Below, piece by piece: positions 1 to 6,487 of a stretch of DNA of 12,274 bases. This DNA is from UBA4582 sp047630175 (GTDB lineage Bacteria > Pseudomonadota > Gammaproteobacteria > Pseudomonadales > Azotimanducaceae). The notes beneath the pieces are model-generated. The model saw only the letters and a list, made by a program, of their open reading frames with translations, was not told where the DNA came from and made no database searches. A program made the position numbers and the translations under genes. Position 1 is the first letter of the stretch. Each line of letters starts with the position of its first letter. The stretch spans positions 1-12,274 of the forward strand of contig JBLHVI010000096.1 of the NCBI GenBank assembly GCA_047630175.1. Reading direction: 5' to 3'.

Positions 1-1
1 G

Positions 2-79
2 CAGCGACTCGGCAAACAACAAGCAAGCTGGCAAGACAATTTACGCCGCGTGTTGGGTGTGCTTGCGGCGAGCACCTAG
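2..79 (+). CDS. C-terminal end of an unidentified gene (possibly a PadR-type regulator)
   Basis: An open frame enters from the left edge and stops at TAG (77-79), leaving 25 residues that end ...DNLRRVLGVLAAST. The segment is basic and helical, with a tryptophan followed by a Leu/Val heptad-like pattern. This resembles the C-terminal tail helix of PadR-family transcriptional regulators, but so short a stretch cannot prove it. It is the only frame here that gives a coherent amphipathic helix and a stop before the manC leader. The identity is a guess; that it is the end of a real gene is moderately likely. Confidence 0.4.
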   Translation, partial: QRLGKQQASWQDNLRRVLGVLAAST

Positions 80-141
80 GGACACGAATACGGCAGGATA
101 GTCGTTCTGCGGACTGATCGACGAATTAATAGCTGCTGTGG

Positions 142-169
142 TTGTCATTTCAAGCCGCCATGTTAAATA
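142..169 (+). promoter_or_regulatory. Candidate promoter for manC
   Basis: TTGTCA (142-147) is followed after 16 bases by TAAATA (164-169), a reasonable sigma-70 pair about 75 bases upstream of the manC start. The -10 lies inside the first of two direct copies of TTAAATATCC (163-172 and 176-185). This is a prediction by eye; no strong ribosome binding site precedes manC. Confidence 0.35.
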
Positions 170-185
170 TCCGCATTAAATATCC
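163..185 (+). repeat. Two direct copies of TTAAATATCC in the manC leader
   Basis: Perfect 10-base copies lie at 163-172 and 176-185 (13-base period), overlapping the candidate -10 region and the likely transcription start. The arrangement could be a tandem operator or a chance A/T-rich duplication. No regulator is identified. Confidence 0.5.
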
Positions 186-244
186 CTGTATTAGTATCAG
201 TTTGGTAAGCTATTGCTCAATATTTTTACGCAGTGTGCTAGTAC

Positions 245-1660
245 ATGAGTCAGCCGCGAGTCGCGCCTATTATTCTATCCGGTGGATCGGGTTCACGTTT
301 GTGGCCCATGTCACGAGAGCAGTATCCTAAGCAGCTGCTGCCTTTGATAAATGACACAACTATGTTGCAAGACACCTTGTTGCGGTTGGATGGACTTGAT
401 GGCGCTTTGTTGCCTCAAATTGTCTGTAATCAAGAGCACCGGTTTTTAGTGGCTGAGCAGGTCAAACAGATTAACCGTAAAACCGACGCAATTATTCTTG
501 AGCCCATGGGTCGCAACACAGCACCGGCGATTGCTATCTCGGCGCTGCAACAGGCCGACCCGGACACAGTGCTGCTAGTGCTCGCGTCTGATCATGTCAT
601 TGAAGACGTTGCAAAGTTTCATCAACATGTGGCTGAGGGCGCGCAGCTTGCCGCTTTGGGCTATCTGGTGACCTTTGGTATCGTCCCCGACCAGCCCTTA
701 ATTGGTTATGGCTATATAGAATCTGGCGCAGCCGTAGAGGCAGGATTTGCTGTCACGCGTTTTGTCGAGAAACCCGATCTCGCCACAGCAGAGCAATACC
801 TTAAAGCCGGCAACTTTTACTGGAACAGTGGTATGTTCATGTTTACTGCCGGTGCGTATCTGCAAGCGTTGGCAGCACATCAACCCGACATGCTCGAGGC
901 CTGCCAACAAACGTTGGCCAGTGCCACACAAGACCTAGATTTTATTCGCCTCGATGCCGCAGCCTTCGAGCAATGCCCAAATATCTCTATCGACTACGCC
1001 GTGATGGAGCATGTCGCTAACGGTGTCGTTATTCCTATGGCAGTAGGCTGGAATGATTTGGGGTCTTGGTCATCTTTGTGGGATGTCAGTACCAAAGATG
1101 AGCAGGGTAATAAGTTTGTCGGCGATGTTATGAGTACCAATGCCAACAACAACTACGTTAACAGTGGCTCACGCTTGGTTGCCCTGATTGGTGTAGATGA
1201 CCTGGTAGTGGTCGACACGCCCGATGCATTGCTCGTGGCTAATCGTAGTCAGGTGCAAGAAGTAAAAACTATTTACAACAGGATCAAGCAGGAAAATCGT
1301 CCTGAGACATTAAGCCATCGTCAGGTTTATCGCCCGTGGGGTTCCTACGACAGTATCGATGCTGATGATGGTTTTCAGGTTAAGCGCATCGTCGTTAACC
1401 CCGGCGCGAGCCTTAGCCTGCAAAAGCACTATCACCGCGCCGAACACTGGATCGTCGTCTCTGGCACCGCCGAGGTCACCTGCGGCGAAAAGGTTTATAT
1501 GGTCAATAAAAACGAATCGACCTATATCCCTATTGGTGAAAAACATCGCCTGACTAACCCCGGGAAAATCCCATTACAGCTTATCGAGATCCAATCCGGC
1601 GATTACCTCGGCGAAGATGATATCGTCCGCTTCGATGACATCTACGGCCGCAAAAGTTAG
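245..1660 (+). CDS. manC: Mannose-1-phosphate guanylyltransferase / mannose-6-phosphate isomerase
   Basis: This is a bifunctional cytoplasmic enzyme of the ManC/AlgA/XanB type, 471 aa, the usual full length. It makes GDP-mannose from mannose-1-phosphate and GTP; family members often also isomerise fructose-6-phosphate to mannose-6-phosphate. The N-terminal nucleotidyltransferase domain shows GGSGSRLWPMSREQYPKQ (residues 13-30), EPMGRNTAPA (86-95), LASDH (113-117) and FVEKP (173-177). The C-terminal cupin-like isomerase domain begins near PWGSY (about 364) and carries the metal-ligand region QKHYHRAEHW (393-402). The ATG puts the nucleotide-binding loop at the expected distance from the N-terminus, although the Shine-Dalgarno is poor. 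It lies 105 bases before rfbB on the same strand with no convincing terminator between, so the two may be co-transcribed. The final ~90 codons are richer in C-ending codons than the rest. Likely role: precursor supply for capsule, O-antigen or exopolysaccharide. Confidence 0.96.
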   Translation: MSQPRVAPIILSGGSGSRLWPMSREQYPKQLLPLINDTTMLQDTLLRLDGLDGALLPQIVCNQEHRFLVAEQVKQINRKTDAIILEPMGRNTAPAIAISALQQADPDTVLLVLASDHVIEDVAKFHQHVAEGAQLAALGYLVTFGIVPDQPLIGYGYIESGAAVEAGFAVTRFVEKPDLATAEQYLKAGNFYWNSGMFMFTAGAYLQALAAHQPDMLEACQQTLASATQDLDFIRLDAAAFEQCPNISIDYAVMEHVANGVVIPMAVGWNDLGSWSSLWDVSTKDEQGNKFVGDVMSTNANNNYVNSGSRLVALIGVDDLVVVDTPDALLVANRSQVQEVKTIYNRIKQENRPETLSHRQVYRPWGSYDSIDADDGFQVKRIVVNPGASLSLQKHYHRAEHWIVVSGTAEVTCGEKVYMVNKNESTYIPIGEKHRLTNPGKIPLQLIEIQSGDYLGEDDIVRFDDIYGRKS

Positions 1661-1661
1661 C

Positions 1662-1717
1662 GCAGCGTTTTGCTGCAAGCCCAAGTAGAGGCGGGATAAG
1701 TTGGTACTCGTACCGCC
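1662..1717 (+). other. Small hairpins between manC and rfbB
   Basis: Directly after the manC stop, GCAGC (1662-1666) pairs with GCTGC (1672-1676) around a 5-base loop, without a T-run. Further on, GGTAC (1703-1707) can pair with GTACC (1710-1714), or GGCGG (1690-1694) with CCGCC (1713-1717); these alternatives share bases. Neither looks like an intrinsic terminator. They may be mRNA-processing or stabilising structures, or chance. Confidence 0.35.
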
Positions 1718-1765
1718 CCCCGGTCAAGCCATCCGAACCCAACCCATTAAACAAAGAGGCTCCCG

Positions 1766-2839
1766 ATGAATATCCTTATTACCGGCGGCGCCGGCTTCAT
1801 CGGCAGCGCCGTCATTCGAACCTTACTAGCCACTACCGGTCACCATATTATCAACGTCGATAAACTTACCTACGCCGGTAACCTCGATTCAATCCCTGGC
1901 GCCGTCACCAACTCAAATTACACGCTTGTCCAAATCGACATCTGCGACCCCGCTGCACTCAACAAAGTATTCCAACAGCACCAACCCAACATCGTCATGC
2001 ACTTGGCAGCCGAAAGCCACGTCGATCGTTCCATAGACGGCCCTGACGTTTTCATCCAAACTAATATCGTTGGCACCTACCAACTACTTGAGCAAGCCCG
2101 GGCTTACTACCAAACATTAACCGCTGCGCTTAAGTCCACCTTCCGCTTCCACCATATCTCCACCGACGAAGTCTTCGGCGACCTGCATGGCACGGATGCT
2201 CTATTCACCGAGACAACCCCCTATGCGCCATCATCTCCTTATTCAGCATCTAAGGCGAGTTCCGACCACTTAGTCCGTGCATGGGGGCGTACCTATGGTT
2301 TGCCCGTCATCATTACCAATTGTTCAAACAACTATGGGCCGTATCATTTTCCCGAAAAGCTTATCCCACATATTATCCTTAACGCGCTCGCAGGAAAGCC
2401 TTTGCCTGTTTACGGTGACGGTTTGCAAATTCGTGATTGGCTTTACGTGGAAGACCATGCCCGCGCATTGATCAAGGTGGCGGTAGAGGGCGCTATTGGT
2501 GAGACTTATAATATTGGTGGGCATAACGAAAAGAAGAATATCGAAGTCGTGGAAACACTCTGCGCCTTATTAGAAGAATTAGCGCCCGACAAACCTGCAG
2601 GGATAGCGCACTACCGTGATCTCATCAGTTTTGTCAAAGACCGCCCCGGTCACGACGTACGCTATGCGATAGATGCGGCCAAGATTGAGCGCGACCTAGG
2701 CTGGATGCCTATTGAGACGTTTGAGACGGGAATGCGTAAGACCGTGCAGTGGTACCTGGATAATCAGTCATGGTTACAGCGGGTAATGTCTGGTGACTAC
2801 CGGCTAGCGAGGTTAGGTGATGACGCTATAAAGATTTAG
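1766..2839 (+). CDS. rfbB: dTDP-glucose 4,6-dehydratase
   Basis: This NAD-dependent short-chain dehydrogenase/reductase (RfbB/RmlB) converts dTDP-glucose to dTDP-4-keto-6-deoxyglucose, the branch point to dTDP-rhamnose and other deoxysugars. Its 357 aa match the family. Visible motifs: NAD-binding GGAGFIG (7-13), the STDEVFG active-site segment with Thr133, Asp134 and Glu135, the catalytic YSASK (Tyr159, Lys163), and substrate-binding NCSNNYGPYHFPEKLIP and YGDGLQIRDWLYVEDHARA regions. AGAGG about seven bases before the ATG supports the start. It follows manC on the same strand and ends at a strong terminator. The usual partners rfbA, rfbC and rfbD are absent, so later pathway steps must be encoded elsewhere. 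The first ~100 codons rarely end in G (about five), whereas 23 of the last ~52 do, an internal shift in base use. Confidence 0.97.
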   Translation: MNILITGGAGFIGSAVIRTLLATTGHHIINVDKLTYAGNLDSIPGAVTNSNYTLVQIDICDPAALNKVFQQHQPNIVMHLAAESHVDRSIDGPDVFIQTNIVGTYQLLEQARAYYQTLTAALKSTFRFHHISTDEVFGDLHGTDALFTETTPYAPSSPYSASKASSDHLVRAWGRTYGLPVIITNCSNNYGPYHFPEKLIPHIILNALAGKPLPVYGDGLQIRDWLYVEDHARALIKVAVEGAIGETYNIGGHNEKKNIEVVETLCALLEELAPDKPAGIAHYRDLISFVKDRPGHDVRYAIDAAKIERDLGWMPIETFETGMRKTVQWYLDNQSWLQRVMSGDYRLARLGDDAIKI

Positions 2840-2862
2840 CGTCACATCGACAGTGTCGCTTC

Positions 2863-2896
2863 CGGTAGGCAATCTGGTTTGCCTACCGTTTTGTTG
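2863..2896 (+). terminator. Rho-independent terminator after rfbB
   Basis: A perfect 10-bp stem (CGGTAGGCAA at 2863-2872 with TTGCCTACCG at 2879-2888) closes a 6-base loop and is followed by TTTTGTTG. It lies 23 bases after the rfbB stop, closing the manC-rfbB unit. Confidence 0.92.
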
Positions 2897-3142
2897 CTGA
2901 GCGTTGTATGAAACTGATGAGACGACTGCGAGAAAGATCTTTGTGGCGATAACGAGGAAGACAGTGGCTTGTTAAATGGACGCTACACGGCCTATGCGAA
3001 TGAAGATTAGAATGGGTCAAAGATCTGATCGCAGAGACCTTGATCACCACGGCGACAACACGGCCAACCTTCAGTTGTCGGTTAGTCTTAATATGAGTTT
3101 GTAATTTATTTTCAGTTTCCGGTCATATTCCACCAAAGGGAC
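2897..3142. other. Gene-free stretch between rfbB and the tRNA pair
   Basis: I see no convincing gene in these ~250 bases. A 14-codon frame starting MKLMRRLRERSLWR near 2908 is too short and has no recognisable relatives. All frames are broken by stops. It may be decayed sequence or an untranslated spacer leading to the tRNA promoter. Confidence 0.5.
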
Positions 3143-3170
3143 TTGACTCACGGCGGTGAATCGCTACAAT
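3143..3170 (+). promoter_or_regulatory. Promoter of the tRNA operon
   Basis: TTGACT (3143-3148), a 16-base spacer and TACAAT (3165-3170) form a near-consensus sigma-70 promoter. It ends 18 bases before the first base of tRNA-Val, as expected for a short tRNA leader. Confidence 0.75.
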
Positions 3171-3188
3171 TCGCTCTCTTATTTACAC

Positions 3189-3264
3189 GGGTGTTTAGCT
3201 CAGTTGGGAGAGCGACGGCCTTACAAGCCGTAGGTCGCAGGTTCGACCCCTGCAACACCCACCA
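3189..3264 (+). tRNA. tRNA-Val (anticodon TAC)
   Basis: This is a complete 76-base cloverleaf with encoded CCA (3262-3264). Acceptor GGGTGTT pairs perfectly with AACACCC. The anticodon stem is ACGGC/GCCGT (3215-3219 with 3227-3231) around loop CTTACAA, giving anticodon TAC at 3222-3224, which reads GTA and wobble valine codons. The T arm contains GGTTCGACCCC. It is followed after 39 bases by tRNA-Asp, probably on the same transcript. Confidence 0.97.
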
Positions 3265-3303
3265 GATGTATTTGCATCATGTAATAAGAGTTTGTGACTA
3301 TCG

Positions 3304-3380
3304 GGAGCGGTAGTTCAGTTGGTTAGAATACCGGCCTGTCACGCCGGGGGTCGCGGGTTCGAGTCCCGTCCGCTCCGCCA
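3304..3380 (+). tRNA. tRNA-Asp (anticodon GTC)
   Basis: This is a complete 77-base cloverleaf with encoded CCA (3378-3380). Acceptor GGAGCGG pairs with CCGCTCC, with G as discriminator as usual for tRNA-Asp. The anticodon stem CCGGC/GCCGG encloses loop CTGTCAC, giving GTC at 3338-3340. Val-Asp tRNA pairs are common in Gammaproteobacteria. I found no second copy of its 3' end in the window that would mark an integrated element. Confidence 0.97.
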
Positions 3381-3487
3381 GTTTCATAGAAATGCAGCCT
3401 GTTACACCGTTGACAGGCGCACCCTAGCGATAAGTCCTGAGATCGTCAAAATCCGCCAAGTATGACTTGCCAGACCACTGACATATG

Positions 3488-3592
3488 TTAGCGCGCGCGG
3501 CTAAAGATACGCCGACGTTAGGTTTTTAGCGCGCTAAATTACGTTGTTGTTGGACTACAATGAGCCAACGTCATGATTGAGGTAAACCTCAA
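3488..3592. repeat. Palindromes between tRNA-Asp and the metalloprotease gene
   Basis: TTAGCGCGCTAA (3526-3537) is a perfect 12-base palindrome, and its half TTAGCGCG also occurs at 3488-3495, so the two can form a larger stem. Separately, TTGAGGT (3577-3583) and ACCTCAA (3586-3592) form a 7-bp arm pair around AA. Neither has a T-run on either strand. They lie just past the 3' end of the minus-strand protease gene and may be processing sites, protein-binding sites or weak terminators. Confidence 0.5.
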
Positions 3593-3614
3593 CACAGTCT
3601 TGCCGCAATGGGTT

Positions 3615-5117
3615 TTATTTAGCGATCGGTGAGTAGTCAATCACCCTACGTTGTTCTTTGCTGAGTATTTGTTTTGGTGTGTCTAAGTCGTTAGTCCAGA
3701 ACATGGGGTTAAGCCCATCTGGGCACTCATTCTGGTCTGCGCGGCCAACCCTATTGTCACTATCATTCTCAACGGTGTCGTGTTGGGCGAGTAAACAGTT
3801 AGGTGTGTCGTCGATAATATCATTCGTAAAGTTTGATTCAGTGGTATGAAATAAACCTAACAAGTGGCCCATTTCGTGGAACGCAAACTCGGCCGTCGTG
3901 CGTGCGTAGTAGTCTGCTGATCTGTCGGCGCTATTGGTAGCCGTCGCGTTGATCAATATGCCATTAAACTGTCCCTTGACCCCCAGTGTACCTGGAATGC
4001 CCGGCGATATGCCCAGTCGACCACCGCCTGCGATACCTGTAAAACCTTCAATAAAAAAGATATTGATGCTATCGGCGGCGCCTAGGGTGACCAGTTCGGC
4101 GGTAGTAGTATCGGTGAAATTGCCGCTGATCTCGGCATATTCTGGTTCACTGACTATGATGGTTGGTTGCAGGTTAATGCTAAATCCATTGCTCCCAGCA
4201 ATACTGACGAATTGGCGTAGCATTTGGGAAAAGAGTGCTTCGTTGATGCTGGTAGCTGTTTTAAAAGGCTGCACTTTGAGCACGGCTGGTTGGCCGTTAT
4301 CTGCGTCTGGCTCAGGCCCAGTACGCACAGCCAGTTGCAGCCGCATATCAGTAAAATCTATGCTTGCGATACTCGTGGCGCGCGTGCCGAGCGTATATTG
4401 CCAGTCACCATGCATGACTATTTGTCCTTCGCGGCGAGGTAGTAAACTTGCGCACAGTGCTGCCTCACAAAAACTAACCTGTGTGTTCAAATTAGGTAAT
4501 GTGCTGCCCGTTGGATCGACTAAGCGCGTTAGCAATAGTTTCGTACTGTTGTTATCGACATCCGTACCCGTTAAATATAAGGCGAATGAGACTGGGTTCG
4601 GGGGGATTTTGAAAGGCTCAGGCAAAGATGTCAGCACGCTCGCATTCAGGTCGGCGTTATTTAGGGCTTCATAGCCCGACGTGGGTACTCTCAGGCTGGT
4701 TACCCGCAGACTAGTCTCCGTAATGGGTTCGATGGTCAGGCTGACGGTCACGGCATTGCTGCTACCACCTACGTTGTCTATGGCTGCGTAAGTAAAACTA
4801 TCTTCGCCTATAAAACCATTATTTGGTGTATAGATAGGAGAAGCGCCGATGTTTAATCCACTGATAACGCCGTTACTAGGATTACTGATTATTCTGATGC
4901 TTGCGAGTGCGCCATCGCTGTCGGAATCGTTGGTTAATAAATCGAGTTCGGCGGGTGTGTTGATAATTAACGAGAATGAATCACTATTAGCGACGGGTAA
5001 GCTATTGCTAGGCGCTGGCGCGCTGCTGCCCCCTCCACCGCCCCCTCCACCGCAGCTCATCAGGGTTCCCAATGGCATCAGCGCGAGCACGCAAATAATC
5101 GTTTTATTTCGGGTCAT
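3615..5117 (-). CDS. Secreted lipoprotein zinc metalloprotease (metzincin, M43/pappalysin-like)
   Basis: The protein is 500 aa from the chosen ATG at 5117. This start gives a lipoprotein signal: MTRNK, a hydrophobic core and lipobox LMSC with Cys22, then eight glycines. An upstream in-frame ATG at 5171 would add 18 residues that bury this signal. After a Ser/Pro linker, about residues 40-130 look like a cadherin/Ig-like adhesion domain (LLTNDSDSDG, YTPNNGFIGEDSFTYAA). The C-terminal part holds HEMGHLLGLFH (414-424), the full metzincin pattern HExxHxxGxxH with Glu415 as catalytic base. Next come a DDTPNC segment, a second cysteine (NECPDG) and a Met-turn methionine at about 472 (NPMFW). The DTP plus cysteine pair recalls M43 pappalysin-type proteases. 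Probable role: membrane-anchored or shed extracellular protease. It stands alone; the substrate is unknown. Confidence 0.85.
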   Translation of the reverse strand: MTRNKTIICVLALMPLGTLMSCGGGGGGGGSSAPAPSNSLPVANSDSFSLIINTPAELDLLTNDSDSDGALASIRIISNPSNGVISGLNIGASPIYTPNNGFIGEDSFTYAAIDNVGGSSNAVTVSLTIEPITETSLRVTSLRVPTSGYEALNNADLNASVLTSLPEPFKIPPNPVSFALYLTGTDVDNNSTKLLLTRLVDPTGSTLPNLNTQVSFCEAALCASLLPRREGQIVMHGDWQYTLGTRATSIASIDFTDMRLQLAVRTGPEPDADNGQPAVLKVQPFKTATSINEALFSQMLRQFVSIAGSNGFSINLQPTIIVSEPEYAEISGNFTDTTTAELVTLGAADSINIFFIEGFTGIAGGGRLGISPGIPGTLGVKGQFNGILINATATNSADRSADYYARTTAEFAFHEMGHLLGLFHTTESNFTNDIIDDTPNCLLAQHDTVENDSDNRVGRADQNECPDGLNPMFWTNDLDTPKQILSKEQRRVIDYSPIAK

Positions 5118-5588
5118 GTGGGACACAATCAAATGGAAGCTACAGATCGATATTATCACCGTCTGAGTCATCGATCTGGACTAAATACGATTGTATTGGT
5201 TTGATGCAGCTAGCATACGTAACGCGACGGCTAACGCCACATCAATTAATAATGCGAAATACTTGACCTGAGTGCGGCATGACGATGGTGGGTTTGCCCT
5301 TGAGCAATATAATCACGGGGCCTTACGCGTATTCAGTGACATTCAGTAATATAAGGCGTGATCTAGCAGGTTTGGCTTTATGATAGTGCCCGCATACGTT
5401 AGAAAAATGGGTCAATACACGCAGGTTTGATAGGGACTGTTGTTTGGTAAGGGCAGTAAATTGCCATGCGATGGTAATAGTTATCAGATATGCCGGTGAC
5501 TGGGTCTAGCCGGTTATTAGCCGTAGATAGATTGCGCGGCTAGCGAGCCTTTTAAAGAAGTCGCTTATTTAATTGCAGAGGATTGTGG
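5118..5588. other. Gene-free stretch between divergent genes
   Basis: These ~470 bases separate the minus-strand protease from the plus-strand desulfhydrase. I see no convincing ORF. The region should hold promoters for both, but no clear -35/-10 pair stands out on either strand. It contains the repeat structure at 5312-5362. Frames just before 5589 were checked for a missing N-terminus of the desulfhydrase and none was found. Confidence 0.5.
5312..5362. repeat. Inverted repeat enclosing a direct repeat
   Basis: ATCACGGGGCCTTA (5312-5325) and TAAGGCGTGAT (5352-5362) are inverted copies apart from three extra bases (GGG) in the left arm, giving 11 pairs. The enclosed sequence holds two copies of ATTCAGT (5331-5337, 5341-5347) spaced by 10 bases, one helical turn. 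This fits a regulatory site between divergent genes, though chance is possible. Confidence 0.4.
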
Positions 5589-6482
5589 ATGAAGCGAGCG
5601 GTGTTGCAGGCTGTCATACCTGTTTTTCTAGATAAATTTCACGGCTTTGGTAATAAGTATTACAAGCTTAAATACAACCTAGCTGAAGCAAAACGCAAGG
5701 GCTGCAGCCGAGTGATTACTTTTGGCGGGGCCTGGTCAAACAGTGTGCATGCATTGGCACATATCGCTGCTCAGCAGGGCTTTGAGACGGTTGCCGTGAT
5801 TCGTGGTGAGCGTCCGTTGGACCCTTTGCGTTTGTCAGCGATGTTGGTAGAGGTTGAAGCCTTGGGTATGCATCTACATTTTATTAGTCGTACCGATTAT
5901 CGGCGGCGCTATCAGGCTGATTTCTTAGAAGACCTGCAGCAACGCTTTCCGCACAGCTATCTACTGCCAGAGGGCGGTACTAATCAGTTGGCGGTGGCAG
6001 GTGCGCGGGAGATCGTTACGGACGTGGATTCGATTATGCAGGCGCAAGGATATCACTATGATGTTATTGCGCTTCCCGTTGCAACCGGCGGCACACTGGC
6101 AGGTATTGCAACCGCATTGCCAGCGGGTAAGCGGGTGCTAGGCATCTCGGTATTGAAGGGCTCTGCAGAGGTGCAGGATGGTGTGGTCGAGGGGGGTCTA
6201 GAGGCTGATGTCAGACGCTTAATCGCGGGGCCGCAAGCCGAGCGCAACTGGCGCATCGAGCATCGTTTTCACTGCGGCGGTTATGCGCGTTGCCCTAAGT
6301 ATTTGCAAGAATATATAATCGACTGGGAGGCCGAGCATGGCGAACAGCTAGATCCCGTCTATACGGGCAAACTATTTTACGGGCTGGCGCAGATGCAGCA
6401 AGCGAATGAGTTCAGCCCCGGCACGCGCATCGTTGCCTTACATACGGGTGGCTTGCAGGGCCGCCGGGGTTTTGATTTCTAG
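5589..6482 (+). CDS. D-cysteine desulfhydrase / ACC deaminase family PLP enzyme, short N-terminus
   Basis: This is a PLP-dependent tryptophan-synthase-beta-fold enzyme. The family removes amino groups from D-cysteine (giving pyruvate, H2S and ammonia) or from 1-aminocyclopropane-1-carboxylate; the substrate cannot be settled by eye. Evidence: GNKYYKLKYNL with the expected PLP lysine (Lys23), TFGGAWSNS substrate loop, LLPEGGTN, ALPVATGGTLAG phosphate loop, and C-terminal LDPVYTGKLFYGL and LHTGGLQGRRGF. I chose ATG at 5589 because AGAGGA (5577-5582) sits at proper distance; a TTG at 5583 is too close. The PLP lysine normally lies near residue 50, so roughly 25 N-terminal residues are missing, and an in-frame stop at 5553 rules out a longer form. 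The usual SNH is SNS here. It converges on cysE with five bases between stops. It may be active but atypical, or decaying. Confidence 0.82.
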   Translation: MKRAVLQAVIPVFLDKFHGFGNKYYKLKYNLAEAKRKGCSRVITFGGAWSNSVHALAHIAAQQGFETVAVIRGERPLDPLRLSAMLVEVEALGMHLHFISRTDYRRRYQADFLEDLQQRFPHSYLLPEGGTNQLAVAGAREIVTDVDSIMQAQGYHYDVIALPVATGGTLAGIATALPAGKRVLGISVLKGSAEVQDGVVEGGLEADVRRLIAGPQAERNWRIEHRFHCGGYARCPKYLQEYIIDWEAEHGEQLDPVYTGKLFYGLAQMQQANEFSPGTRIVALHTGGLQGRRGFDF

Positions 6483-6487
6483 ACGGG

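Noticed and set aside
3304..3380. tRNA-Asp as an attachment site for an integrated element covering the metalloprotease
   Set aside because: No integrase gene and no second copy of the tRNA 3' end is visible in the window.
3397..3418. GCCTGT/ACAGGC hairpin after tRNA-Asp as an intrinsic terminator
   Set aside because: The stem has only six pairs, a ten-base loop and no following T-run.
3934..4674. Long plus-strand frame (246 codons) opposite the metalloprotease gene
   Set aside because: It lies wholly antisense to a gene with clear signal, domain and zinc motifs; its translation is Ser/Leu/Pro-rich with no recognisable domain.
4849..5166. Plus-strand frame with a polyproline run
   Set aside because: The prolines are the complement of the polyglycine codons after the lipobox in the real minus-strand gene.
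5118..5171. Upstream ATG at 5171 as the metalloprotease start
   Set aside because: It adds 18 residues that displace the lipoprotein signal from the N-terminus and shows no better ribosome binding site, although it cannot be fully excluded.
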